Of a DNA stretch of 60,440 bases, positions 7,084 to 16,300 are shown piece after piece (within the stretch, counting starts at the first letter, position 1; each line of letters begins with the position of its first letter). The notes beneath the pieces are model-generated. The model had not been told where the DNA came from. It did not search any database and was given only the letters and a program-made list of their open reading frames with translations. The stretch spans positions 1-60,440 of the forward strand of contig JAZUCT010000007.1 in assembly GCA_045639255.1 (NCBI GenBank), read 5' to 3'. The translations under genes and the position numbers were made by a program. This DNA is from JAZUCT01 sp045639255 (GTDB lineage Bacteria; Bacillota; Clostridia; Christensenellales; UBA1242).

Positions 7084-8784
7084 TTATTTTTTTAATAAGT
7101 TTTGAATATAACTGTTTAAATCTGCAAGTTTAATTTCTTGTTTTTCGCCAGTTGCACGGCATACAAATTCCACCGAATTGTTTTCAAGTGTTCTTGCACT
7201 AACAACAACACGGAATGGAACACCAATAAGTTCACTATCGGCAAATTTATAGCCTGCACTAACATTTCTATCGTCAAGAATAACTTCAACGCCTAGGTTT
7301 GTAAGTTCTTCATAAATCTTATCGGTTTTAGTTTTAACAAGTTCATCTTGCGCATATTTAAGTGGGCAAAGATAAACATGCCAAGGTGCAATGCTTACTG
7401 GCCATACAAGACCTTTTTCGTCACTGCATTCTTCGGCAACGCAAGCAAGCGCCCTGCCAACGCCAATGCCATAGCAACCCATTATTGGATTAAAAGTTTT
7501 TCCATTATTATCGTGCACAAGCATGTTCATGCTTTTTGTGTATTTTGTGCCAAGTTTGAAAATGTTGCCAATTTCAACACCTTTTGAAATTGTTAATGGC
7601 TTGCCACAAACACTGCATAAACTGTTTTCTTTAACTTTGCTAACATCAACAAAAGTTGCGTTTGCAATATCGCGTTTGCAATTTAAGCCTTTGATGTGAT
7701 ATTGTTCTTTATTTGCGCCACAAACAAGGCTTTGTTCGTTTTCCAAACTGCTGTCAAGAATTAATGTAACATTTTCTAAGCCAATTGGGCCAATATTACC
7801 CGCTTTCATAAAAGAAAACTCTTCAAGGTTTGCAGGGTAAAGTTCGCATTTAACAACTTTTTTAAGTTTTGCTTCGTTCACTTCCAAATCGCCACGCAAG
7901 AACACAACAATAAGTTGTTTTTCATCGGCTTTGTTGCCATAGCAAACTGCTTTGCAAGTGTTTTCTGGCTTAATGTTTAAGAAACTGCAAACTTCTTCAA
8001 TAGATTTTGCTTCGCCTGTGAAAACTTCTTCAAGCGGTTGGCTTTTTGTGTTTATTATTTCTGGTTTGCAAGTTGCAACTTCCATGTTTGCTTTATATCC
8101 ACAATGTTTGCAAAGAACAAGTGTATCTTCGCCAATTTCGTTAAGGAACATAAATTCATGTGCGCCACTTCCACCCATCATGCCGGTGTCGGAAGCAACC
8201 GAGATGAAATTTTTTAATCCAATTTTTTCATAAATGTTCATATATGCTTGATGAACCCTATCATAATAACAATCCAAATCTTCTTGTGAAGAATGGAATG
8301 AATATGCATCTTTCATTGTGAATTCACGCACTCTTATTAACCCACCACGGCTTCGTGGTTCATCACGGAACTTGGTTTGAATTTGATAAATCATAAAAGG
8401 CATTTGGTTATAACTTGTTACAATATTTCGCGCCAAGTGAACGGCGGCTTCTTCATGCGTCATGCCCAGCAACATATCACGGCCAGTGCGATCTTTAAAC
8501 CTTGCCATTTCTTCGCCAATTGAATAATATCTGCCACTTTCTTCCCACATTTCTTTTGGCATAACAACAGGCAACAACACTTCTTGCCCATCAACCTTGT
8601 TCATTTCAGTGCGAATTATGTTTTCAATTTTATTTGTTACAAGTTTTGCGGGTGGCAATAACGAAAAAATTCCATTTGCAACTTGTTTGATAAAACCAGC
8701 CCTTAATAAGTTTGCATAACCTTTTGCATTTGCTTCGCTTGGCACAGTTTTTGTGCGTTCGCCCAGCATTTTTGACATTTTCAT
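7084..8784 (-). CDS. proS: Prolyl-tRNA synthetase (bacterial type, with editing domain)
   Basis: Charges tRNA-Pro; class II synthetase. Motif 2 appears as KFRDEPRSRGGLIRVREF (about residues 137-154) and motif 3 as GCYGIGVGRALACVAEE (about 434-450). Between them lies the inserted YbaK-like editing domain (about 225-385) that removes misacylated Ala/Cys. The C-terminal anticodon-binding domain runs to residue 566. Length is typical of the bacterial form. AGGGGAGAG lies ~13 bases before the first ATG, a little far, so the ATG two codons later is also possible. A promoter TTGCAA-17-TATACT sits directly upstream; no T-box leader fits in that space. Confidence 0.95.
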   Translation of the reverse strand: MKMSKMLGERTKTVPSEANAKGYANLLRAGFIKQVANGIFSLLPPAKLVTNKIENIIRTEMNKVDGQEVLLPVVMPKEMWEESGRYYSIGEEMARFKDRTGRDMLLGMTHEEAAVHLARNIVTSYNQMPFMIYQIQTKFRDEPRSRGGLIRVREFTMKDAYSFHSSQEDLDCYYDRVHQAYMNIYEKIGLKNFISVASDTGMMGGSGAHEFMFLNEIGEDTLVLCKHCGYKANMEVATCKPEIINTKSQPLEEVFTGEAKSIEEVCSFLNIKPENTCKAVCYGNKADEKQLIVVFLRGDLEVNEAKLKKVVKCELYPANLEEFSFMKAGNIGPIGLENVTLILDSSLENEQSLVCGANKEQYHIKGLNCKRDIANATFVDVSKVKENSLCSVCGKPLTISKGVEIGNIFKLGTKYTKSMNMLVHDNNGKTFNPIMGCYGIGVGRALACVAEECSDEKGLVWPVSIAPWHVYLCPLKYAQDELVKTKTDKIYEELTNLGVEVILDDRNVSAGYKFADSELIGVPFRVVVSARTLENNSVEFVCRATGEKQEIKLADLNSYIQNLLKK

Positions 8785-8819
8785 TTTAATTATTACTCTC
8801 CCCTTTCAATTTGAATATA

Positions 8820-8848
8820 AGTATAACACTTTGCTTTAAAACTTGCAA
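8820..8848 (-). promoter_or_regulatory. Promoter of proS
   Basis: Minus strand TTGCAA (8848-8843), 17 bp, TATACT (8825-8820). Confidence 0.6.
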
Positions 8849-8882
8849 GTTGTTTATAAACCAAAACATTCAAATTTGTTAA

Positions 8883-8915
8883 CAAAAAAAGTTACCGTTA
8901 AGATAACTTTTTGTT
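8883..8915 (-). terminator. Terminator of the DHH/J-domain operon
   Basis: AAAAAAGTTA / TAACTTTTT hairpin with a nine-base loop, directly after the J-domain gene stop on the minus strand. Confidence 0.65.
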
Positions 8916-9327
8916 ATAGATTTGCAAAAATAACAAGCAACACAATAAGAATTATTGAAAGCACCACAATAACAATAACATCGCCTTCAATTGCTTTAAT
9001 TGGAAATTTGGGTTTTGTTATGTTTTTTTTGTTTATGATTTTTTCGTTTTGTGGTTTAACTGTTTCTGCTTTTTGTGGTTTTGTTTTTATTGTTTGTTTT
9101 TTGTTTTGGTTGTTGTTTTGTTTTCTTATTGGTTTTGAAACATTGTTTTTGTTTAAAAATTTAAATGCAGAAACAACTTGCATTGTTTTTTCGGTTGCAA
9201 AGTTTTTATCGCCCTTATAAGTGTCGGGGTGATATTTTTTAATTAACTTTTTATAACTTATTTTAATTTGTTCGGCAGTTGCATCGGGTTTAACATTTAA
9301 AATTTTATAGCATTCTTCTTTTGTCAT
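8914..9327 (-). CDS. Membrane-anchored J-domain (DnaJ-like) protein
   Basis: Residues 1-66 form a J domain: EECYKILNVKPDATAEQIKISYKKL then the diagnostic HPD at about 33-35 (KKYHPDTYKGD). J domains stimulate the ATPase of DnaK-type Hsp70s. Residues ~70-115 are a Lys/Asn/Gln-rich low-complexity linker, and the last ~20 residues (VIVIVVLSIILIVLLVIFANL) are a membrane anchor, so the J domain should face the cytoplasm. It lacks the zinc-finger and substrate domains of true DnaJ. It follows the helical-repeat gene by nine bases and ends the operon. Confidence 0.87.
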   Translation of the reverse strand: MTKEECYKILNVKPDATAEQIKISYKKLIKKYHPDTYKGDKNFATEKTMQVVSAFKFLNKNNVSKPIRKQNNNQNKKQTIKTKPQKAETVKPQNEKIINKKNITKPKFPIKAIEGDVIVIVVLSIILIVLLVIFANL

Positions 9328-9336
9328 AATTCACCA

Positions 9337-9681
9337 CTATCTTTCTTCAATTTGTTTAATTTTTTTAAGCAATTTTTTGCGATTTGCACCTTCAAGGTTT
9401 GCAAAGTTATTAATTGCATCAACATTTTCGGTTTCAATTATTGCTTTTTCAAGTTTTTCAATTTCGGCACCAAAAACATCACGCGCAAATAAATATATAA
9501 GTTGAGCATTTCCACTTTTTATAACTATTTTTTGCAGTTGACTTGTTTCATCTTCACACTCAACTGCAAATTTATATGCAAGTGGTGCATTTTTTTCTTT
9601 AATAATTTTTGCTTTTATGGTTTCAAGTTGTTCAAAATCGTTATTTGAAAACGCTTGTTCAAATTGTTCTTCAAGTTCCAT
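9337..9681 (-). CDS. Small helical-repeat protein, 114 aa
   Basis: The protein has at least two degenerate repeats of about 28 residues around a YLFARDVFGAEIEKLEKAII-like unit (also NNFANLEGANRKKLLKKI), each predicting a helix pair. Such repeats occur in uncharacterised Firmicutes proteins and could be a protein-binding scaffold. I placed the start at ATG 9681 (MELEEQFEQAF) with GGGAG 11 bases upstream; the frame is open further upstream but would overlap the DHH gene. It lies between the DHH phosphoesterase and the J-domain gene in one operon. Function unknown. Confidence 0.7.
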   Translation of the reverse strand: MELEEQFEQAFSNNDFEQLETIKAKIIKEKNAPLAYKFAVECEDETSQLQKIVIKSGNAQLIYLFARDVFGAEIEKLEKAIIETENVDAINNFANLEGANRKKLLKKIKQIEER

Positions 9682-9706
9682 AAAAATTAATACTCCCTGT
9701 TTTAAA

Positions 9707-10696
9707 TTAAAAATCAATTTCTTTCATTTCGTCTTCTGGCAAACTTGCAATAACTTCTGTGGCTTTGTTAATGAATTCGGTTTCAATTTTATCAATTGGC
9801 CCTTCAAACTGGAATGCACCAATTCCAGCACTTCCGCCACCACCAAAATACGAAGCAATTTCAACAACATCAACAGCACCTTTGCCCCTTAGCGAAACAT
9901 AATATTGCCCCGGTTGTTTTTCAATAAAGCATGCACAAATTTTAACATCTTCAATTGCAAGCCCACTATCAACAATGCCCATGCTATCTTCAAACACAGC
10001 AAAAGTTTGTGCAAAGTTTCGTTGTGTTATTTTCATGGTTGCAATGCTATCGTTGTTATAAAACCTTAGCGAACCAAATGCTTTTTGAGTAAGATAAATT
10101 TTTGATTTCGAGTTGTTTTGGAAAAAATAAACTTTAATTGCTTTATCATCAAAATTAAACTTTAATAACTCGGCAACACTGTGATAGGTGTGGCTGTTAA
10201 TTGAAATTTTGGAAAAACAATTTGTGTCGGTTATTATTGAAGTGTAAATAAGTTTTGCAATTGTGTCGGTTGGTTGAAAGTTAAACCTTTTCATTAACAA
10301 ATAAAGCACTTCGCCTGTTGAACTGAACTTTGGAAGCACAATGTTTGCTGTTCCGAACCAAGTGTTAGATGAATGATGATCTATGTTAATTATATGCTTA
10401 AAACCAGAAAGTTCATAACCGCCAAGTGCAATTCTGCCTTCGCTTGCACAATCCACACAAATTGCACATTCGTAACTTGTTAAGCGTGGATTGTTAAAAT
10501 TGCAAACACATAAATTTTCATAAGTTTCTTTGTTTTCATCTTTAATATCTAAAATAACATCAACTGTGTTTTTTGGGTTAATGCTTTCAAGCCACAGTTT
10601 TGTTACCATTGCAGAACAAATTGCATCGGCATCTGGTGCAGAGTGTGCAAATACAATAAAAGAGTTGCAATTTTGCAACACATCATAAAATCCCAT
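9707..10696 (-). CDS. DHH-family phosphoesterase, NrnA-like
   Basis: Related to NrnA (nano-RNase / 3'-phosphoadenosine 5'-phosphate phosphatase). Metal-binding motifs are visible: HSAPDADAICSA (about residues 18-29), CVDCAS (~105), and the DHH signature NIDHHSSNT (~129). The DHHA1 substrate domain follows, but its usual GGGGH loop reads YFGGGGSAGIGAF, with Ser in place of His. Length 329 aa fits NrnA. First gene of an operon with the helical-repeat and J-domain proteins, behind a TTGTTT-17-TATAAT promoter, with GGAG before the ATG. The His loss could change substrate choice; that is inference. Confidence 0.85.
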   Translation of the reverse strand: MGFYDVLQNCNSFIVFAHSAPDADAICSAMVTKLWLESINPKNTVDVILDIKDENKETYENLCVCNFNNPRLTSYECAICVDCASEGRIALGGYELSGFKHIINIDHHSSNTWFGTANIVLPKFSSTGEVLYLLMKRFNFQPTDTIAKLIYTSIITDTNCFSKISINSHTYHSVAELLKFNFDDKAIKVYFFQNNSKSKIYLTQKAFGSLRFYNNDSIATMKITQRNFAQTFAVFEDSMGIVDSGLAIEDVKICACFIEKQPGQYYVSLRGKGAVDVVEIASYFGGGGSAGIGAFQFEGPIDKIETEFINKATEVIASLPEDEMKEIDF

Positions 10697-10762
10697 AATT
10701 AAAATTCTCTCCTGTAAAAAATGTAAAAAATATTTATTTATGTTTATTTTTTACACATAATT

Positions 10763-10791
10763 ATTATACCACAAAATCATATAATAAACAA
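10763..10791 (-). promoter_or_regulatory. Promoter of the DHH phosphoesterase operon
   Basis: Minus strand TTGTTT (10791-10786), 17 bp, TATAAT (10768-10763). Confidence 0.6.
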
Positions 10792-10833
10792 ACAAAACTT
10801 TTAACCTTTAAATTTAAAAAATTGTTTTAAAAA

Positions 10834-10863
10834 TTGACTTAATTATTTTATTAATGATATAAT
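10834..10863 (+). promoter_or_regulatory. Promoter of the NfeD-stomatin operon
   Basis: TTGACT (10834-10839), 18 bp, TATAAT (10858-10863), with AAAGGAG before the ATG at 10912. Confidence 0.65.
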
Positions 10864-10911
10864 TTATTTAGAATATAATATATTATTCAATATTTTAAAA
10901 GGAGTTTTGCT

Positions 10912-11346
10912 ATGCAATGGATGATTTGGGTTTGGCTTGCAGTTATTGTTATAAGCCTTGTGTTTGAATTTGTTTCTGTAAGTTTGGCTTCAATTTGGTT
11001 TGCCGTTGGCGCACTTGTTAGTTTAATTCTTGCCGCTTGCAAGGTTGAATTGATTTGGCAAATTGTTGTGTTTGTGCTTGTTTCACTTGTGTTCTTGCTA
11101 AGTTTCAGAAAACTTGCTTTAAAGTTTTTGTTCCGTAAGAATGAAGAAAAAACAAACAGTTCTGCATTAATTGGCCGTGAAGCTGTGCTAAAAGGCGAAA
11201 TTAATCAGTTTAACTCTGGAACAATTAAAATTGATGGTGTTGAATGGGCTTGCACCGCAAACAATGTTGGTGAAACAATTCCAGCAGGTTCTGTTGTTAG
11301 GGTTGAACAAATTAAGGGAAACAAACTTTTTGTTTCAAAAAAATAA
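10912..11346 (+). CDS. NfeD-like membrane protein
   Basis: Short-form NfeD protein (144 aa). Two to three membrane segments fill residues 1-70, then a C-terminal OB-fold domain from about 85 (LIGREAVLKGEINQFNSGTIKIDGVEW ends at a typical NfeD strand pattern; split here at the conserved GREA and DGVEW motifs). NfeD proteins are almost always paired with an SPFH/stomatin protein, and the next gene is exactly that, 20 bases downstream. The pair is thought to form membrane microdomain assemblies. AAAGGAG supports the ATG. Confidence 0.88.
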   Translation: MQWMIWVWLAVIVISLVFEFVSVSLASIWFAVGALVSLILAACKVELIWQIVVFVLVSLVFLLSFRKLALKFLFRKNEEKTNSSALIGREAVLKGEINQFNSGTIKIDGVEWACTANNVGETIPAGSVVRVEQIKGNKLFVSKK

Positions 11347-11366
11347 AATAAAAGGAATTTAAAATT

Positions 11367-12314
11367 ATGAATTTATTATTGCTTGATGCATTCACAACTG
11401 CTGCAATTGTTATTGCCGTTATTGCTGTTGTTGTTCTTTTAATTATGGTTGCATGTTTAAGAATTGTTAAACAATCAACCGCTGTTATTGTTGAAAGATT
11501 GGGAAAATATAACAAAACACTTGATACTGGTGTTCACTTTATTTTGCCTTTCTTTGATAAAACAAGTGCACCTATTTCACTTAAAGAAAAGGTTGCAGAT
11601 TTCCAACCACAACCAGTTATCACAAAAGATAATGTTACAATGCAAATAGATAGCGTTGTTTATTTTCAAATAACTGATCCAAAACTTTTCACTTATGGCA
11701 TTGAAAGGCCACTTAATGCAATTGAAAACCTTACTGCAACAACTTTAAGAAATATTGTTGGTGAACTTGAACTTGATGAAACTTTAACTTCACGCGATAT
11801 TATTAACTCTAAAATGCGTGCAATCCTTGATGAAGCAACTGACCCTTGGGGAATTAAAGTTACCCGTGTTGAACTTAAAAACATTCTTCCACCAAAAGAT
11901 ATTCGCGATGCAATGGAAAAACAAATGCGTGCAGAACGCGAACGCCGTGAAGCAATTTTGCAAGCACAAGGTGAAAAAGAAAGTGCAATTCTTGTTGCGC
12001 AAGGTGAAAAACAAGCAAACATTTTAAGGGCAGAAGGCGAAAAAGAAAGTGCAATTTTAAGGGCAGAAGCAAAACGCGCTGAAATTTTGGCTGAATCAGA
12101 AGGAACTGCACAAGCAATTGTTAACATTATGAGTGCAAAACCAGATGCTGCATATTTAACTTTGCAAGGCTATGAAGCACTTAAACATGTTGCTGATGGA
12201 AATGCAACAAAACTTATTGTTCCAAGCGAACTTCAAAATGTTGCAAGTTTGTTTTCAACATTAACAGAAACAGTTCAAACTGCAAAAGAACCTGCAAAAA
12301 AGAAAACTAAATAG
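11367..12314 (+). CDS. SPFH/Band 7 (stomatin/paraslipin, QmcA-like) membrane protein
   Basis: A single N-terminal membrane helix (about residues 8-32) leads into an SPFH domain beginning IVKQSTAVIVERLGKYNKTL and extending to about 190 (EKVADFQPQPVITKDN and DPWGIKVTRVEL are family hallmarks). Residues ~195-255 are an Ala/Glu-rich coiled coil built of GEKESAIL-type repeats that drives oligomerisation. 315 aa is normal for paraslipins. Together with the upstream NfeD protein it should form a large membrane ring complex; client proteins are unknown. AAAGGAA precedes the ATG; a terminator follows the stop. Confidence 0.92.
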   Translation: MNLLLLDAFTTAAIVIAVIAVVVLLIMVACLRIVKQSTAVIVERLGKYNKTLDTGVHFILPFFDKTSAPISLKEKVADFQPQPVITKDNVTMQIDSVVYFQITDPKLFTYGIERPLNAIENLTATTLRNIVGELELDETLTSRDIINSKMRAILDEATDPWGIKVTRVELKNILPPKDIRDAMEKQMRAERERREAILQAQGEKESAILVAQGEKQANILRAEGEKESAILRAEAKRAEILAESEGTAQAIVNIMSAKPDAAYLTLQGYEALKHVADGNATKLIVPSELQNVASLFSTLTETVQTAKEPAKKKTK

Positions 12315-12316
12315 TT

Positions 12317-12347
12317 AAAAAAGCAAGTTAATTCTTGCTTTTTTTGT
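12317..12347 (+). terminator. Terminator of the NfeD-stomatin operon
   Basis: Stem AAAAAAGCAAG / CTTGCTTTTTT, loop TTAATT, then a T-tract. Confidence 0.85.
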
Positions 12348-12367
12348 TTTATTATTAAAAGTTTGCA

Positions 12368-12379
12368 TAAACTTTAACT
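12368..12379 (+). promoter_or_regulatory. Possible -10 box giving a leaderless alpha/beta-hydrolase mRNA
   Basis: TAAACT (12368-12373) ends six bases before the ATG and TTAACT fills the gap, the same arrangement as at rsuA. A TTGTTT lies 18 bases upstream. No Shine-Dalgarno is visible. Confidence 0.35.
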
Positions 12380-13360
12380 ATGAATAATGAAATTTTTTAT
12401 TGGCCTTTAAAAGAAAAACTTGCATTAAAAAAGAACAAAGCAGAAATAACACTTGCAAGTTTTTTAATTAAAAAAGATATTAAACTTAAACATGTTAAAA
12501 GTTTGTTTAACTTGCCTTACAGCAAAGAAAATAACCCTTGTTTAACCTTTGATGTGCATACTCCAACAAACTTTTTATCACCTATGCCATGCATAATTTA
12601 TTTTCATGGCGGTGCATTGTTAAGTGGTGATAAAAGCATTTATACTTCTTTTTTAAAAAAACTTTGTAAGCTTGGGTTTGTTGTTTTTAATGTTAACTAT
12701 TCACTTATGCCCGAAGTGGAAATTGAAAACATTGTTTCAAATTGCGCTTGTGCTGTGAAACATATTGTTAAAAATTGCAAAAAATTTAACATTAACCCGC
12801 AAAAAATTGTTATGGGTGGCGATAGCGCTGGGGCTTACCTTGCATCGTTTTTAATAACTCAATTTCAAAACAAAAACTTTAAAACAAACCCACCAATTAA
12901 GTTTTGCGGTTGTTTTTTATATTATGGTTTGTTTGATTTAACAAAGTTTAACAAAAGCAAATTTCCAATTATAAAATCAATGCATTCGCGTTATGTTAAA
13001 CTTTTTGATAAGTATGAAAAACAAGAGTTTGATAAAATTAACCCAAACAAAAAATTTGTTTCGTGCGCAAAAAACTTTAAGAAAAGCAATTTGTATGCAT
13101 ATTATAAAAGTTATTCCACCACAACATACTTAACAAGCAAGTTTCCACCAACATTTGTGGCAAGTGGCAAAATTGATAAGTTGCACAATCAAACAAAGTT
13201 ATTTGTTGAAAAACTTAAAGAAAATAATGTGCCTGTTACGGCAGTTATTTTTGCACGCAACAGAGTTGATGCAAGGCACGCTTTTTTGAATGTTGAATTT
13301 TTGCCCAGTGCAAAAACTGCCTTTGCAACTCTTAAAGAGTTTCTGCAAAAAATAAAATAA
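12380..13360 (+). CDS. Alpha/beta hydrolase, hormone-sensitive-lipase-like esterase
   Basis: The HSL (esterase family IV) signatures are present: IYFHGGALLSGDK oxyanion-hole motif (about residues 74-86) and nucleophile elbow GGDSAGAYLAS (about 152-162). The catalytic acid is probably in the ASGKIDKLHNQ segment (~258) and the His in ARHAFLN (~298). Substrate is likely a short-chain ester, but cannot be named. Length 326 aa. No signal peptide, so cytoplasmic. Preceded by a terminator and its own weak promoter; the ATG has no ribosome binding site and may be leaderless. A shared terminator separates it from the convergent giant gene. Confidence 0.87.
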   Translation: MNNEIFYWPLKEKLALKKNKAEITLASFLIKKDIKLKHVKSLFNLPYSKENNPCLTFDVHTPTNFLSPMPCIIYFHGGALLSGDKSIYTSFLKKLCKLGFVVFNVNYSLMPEVEIENIVSNCACAVKHIVKNCKKFNINPQKIVMGGDSAGAYLASFLITQFQNKNFKTNPPIKFCGCFLYYGLFDLTKFNKSKFPIIKSMHSRYVKLFDKYEKQEFDKINPNKKFVSCAKNFKKSNLYAYYKSYSTTTYLTSKFPPTFVASGKIDKLHNQTKLFVEKLKENNVPVTAVIFARNRVDARHAFLNVEFLPSAKTAFATLKEFLQKIK

Positions 13361-13388
13361 AAAAGCGAACAAATTGTTCGCTTTTTTG
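13359..13388. terminator. Bidirectional terminator between the hydrolase and giant gene 1
   Basis: AAAAGCGAAC / GTTCGCTTTT stem with A/T tracts on both sides, between convergent genes. Confidence 0.85.
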
Positions 13389-16300
13389 TTAGCCTGCATT
13401 AAGAACTGTTACTGAAACTTGTGCAGTTATTTTATCTGTTTTAACAACTTTACCGCTATCATCTTTAATTTCAATTGTGAAATTAAAAGTATGAATATCT
13501 TCTGTTGTTCCTTCTTTAATTGAAGTTGTGTATGAAACAGTGCTTTTTTCTGGATATTTGCTTTGATAATAATTTGTAACCACATCAACACAATCAAATT
13601 TTGATGGCATTGAAGTGTATTGAACCGTGTAACCCTTAGTTTCAAAGGTTATTGTTTCACAGTATGTGTTATCTGAAACCGTGCAATTATAAGTGTTATT
13701 TTGAGTTAAATCACCATTGCTATGAATTTCATAACTGTAACCAGATTTTAAAGTTCCAAACAATGCTTTTAATGCATTTTCTTTTTTAATTGAACCACCA
13801 TTATCAACAAGAACAAGTTCGTTTGATGTAACCATTGAGCTGTATCCAAAATCTGCAAATGGATAGTTGTCCACAAATCCAAGGTGCATATTGGTTTGTC
13901 CGCTATTATCTTTTTCAAAAACTTGAGTTGTTATTGGACTATTATTAGTGAAATTAACAGGATCATAATATGCATAAACGCTGTTATTCAAAATTGAATA
14001 TATTCCATTAAGCACCATAGTTCCTGTTTCGCAATAATATGTTGATGCATTCTTATTTGTCCATGTTGGATTAACATATGTTAATGCTAAGAATCCACCA
14101 TATCTTTCACTTATTGTTGTTAAATTTTTGGCAGAAGTTATGGTTTTAATTTTGTATATTTCATACATATTTTTGTTAATTGAAATATGGCTTCTTACTG
14201 AAAGTCCGTTAACTTCACAGGCTGTAAATCTTCCAGCTTCTTTACAAATTGTATAGTTGCCTGGAATCATGTAAGCCATACCTTCACTAAGATATTCAAC
14301 TGTTGAAGGAATAAATATAGCATTTTTTATTGAAGCAGATAATGAATATTTTCCAATTACTTTAACTCCACCACAAATATTAATATTTACATTTTCCATT
14401 CCTAAGCATGCCTTATCTGGCACAACAACACCTGTTATATAAAGATTTAGTGTTTTTGTTGACGGTGTCCAATAACTTGATAACTTAATATCTAAACTAA
14501 AATTAATACGATCATAGCTGTTTGAGTCTGGTGAGCAATTAACTGTTGCAGAATATTTTTTAGGTTCTTCTGACTTAAACACATCATAGAATGTGTAAGC
14601 AAAATTTTCATTTTCTGCACCATTTTCTTCATAAGTTGAAAGCGGCATTGTTAAATATTCAAGATTATTTGTGCCTGTAAATAGGCCTTTACCTATTTTA
14701 ATGGCTGTGTCCGCATCAATATTTGAAGTAAATCGTAATCTATCTGTATATTTATATTCAATAATTTCATCTTCTTTTGTTAAAAGTCTGGCACCGATAA
14801 CAACTTCGTTTAAGTTATTCATGTTACTGAATGCACCGTTGCCAACATATGTTAACACTGGGAAATAAACATTGTTAAGTGCAGTGTTTGTGAAAGCATT
14901 TGGCCCTAAATTTGATAAGGTTGTTAATGAGTTATATGCAACGCCATTAACTGTGTTTTTAATTAATGAAGTTAAATTTGCGCAACCTTGGAATGCTTTT
15001 TCTCTTATTATTGTAACTGCAGGTGCATATAATGTGGTTATGCCTATGCAACCATCAAATGCTGAAATTCCAATTGTTGTTGTTTTTGGCAATGATACGG
15101 CACCATTTGTGATTGCTGTATCATCTGTTACGCAAGCAACAGAAGTGTTGCCTTTAAATGCACCAGTGCCAATTGTTTGAACATTTGTTAAGCCAAGAAC
15201 CGCTTGAAGAGATTCTGCACCAGCAAATGTATATCTTTTAATTTCAGTGATTTTATTTAAGTTTGTAACCTTTTGAACAACTTTTGCACTGTTGAATGCG
15301 TATGCTTTAATTTGAGTGCAATTGTTATGAATAGCATAATTTAGTGTTTTGCTGTTATTTGCAAACATATAAAGAGTTGAATAATCTTGTGAATTATCTT
15401 CGTTATTGTTATATAATGCATCGAAATTATGTGTTAAATATTTTTCATTTTTTGAAACAAAACCAGATATATAAATATCCTTAAACACACCATAAACACC
15501 ATTATGTTCTGTATATTCTGTTACTCCACCGTTAACTGAGTTTATTTCGTTATCTCCAACATATTCAGGAATAAGAACTGGACGATCTTCATAACTGTTG
15601 TTCATTGCTGTTATTGTTGTTGATTTGGCGGTGTAAGTTCCTATTGCAAAGCTTCCAATAAAGTCAGAAGCATAATAAGTTTTAAGTGAAACTTCTTTTC
15701 CATATTCTTTTGAAACTAAGCCTTTTTCGTCTGAATTTCCGCCATAAATAAATTCAGTGTTTTGAAGTGTAGGCCAATGTTCTTTGTTTGCATATTCTAT
15801 TGTAGGGTCAAGGTCCACTGCAATAACTTGGTCGGTGTTATCCCTTACACTTACAACAAGTGGACTAAATGTATTTGTTACAAATTCTTCTGCAAGTTGT
15901 TCGTGGCTTACAGTTTTAAACTTGTTTTGTATATCTAAAAGGTCATCTGCAGATTTAAAATAACCACCAGATTGATAATTATATTTTATTTCAACATCAA
16001 CTTTAATATCGTTATCTAAGAATTTGCACTTACCGTTTCCAATAAAGTTGTTAACTTCGAAATATGCATTATTTTTACCTGTGATTTTTGGTTCACTTTT
16101 TGAAAGAATTGAAATATCGCCCAATTGAACAGATGAGTTATCTGATTGCCCTAAAAGAACACCAATGTTGTTATATTTTATTTCAGTATTATCGAAATCG
16201 TAGGTTTGTGCACCACCATTATCAAGTTTTCCATAGAAATCAATGTTACTTAATGTTAAGTTAACTGCGTTACCTACAAGTCCGCCAATATTGTTTTGTG

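Noticed and set aside
8785..8842. T-box riboswitch ahead of proS
   Set aside because: Only ~50 bases separate the predicted promoter and the ATG, too short for a T-box leader, and no T-box sequence is present.
13361..13385. CGAAC..GTTCG palindrome
   Set aside because: Spacing is wrong for a LexA box and the context is a bidirectional terminator.
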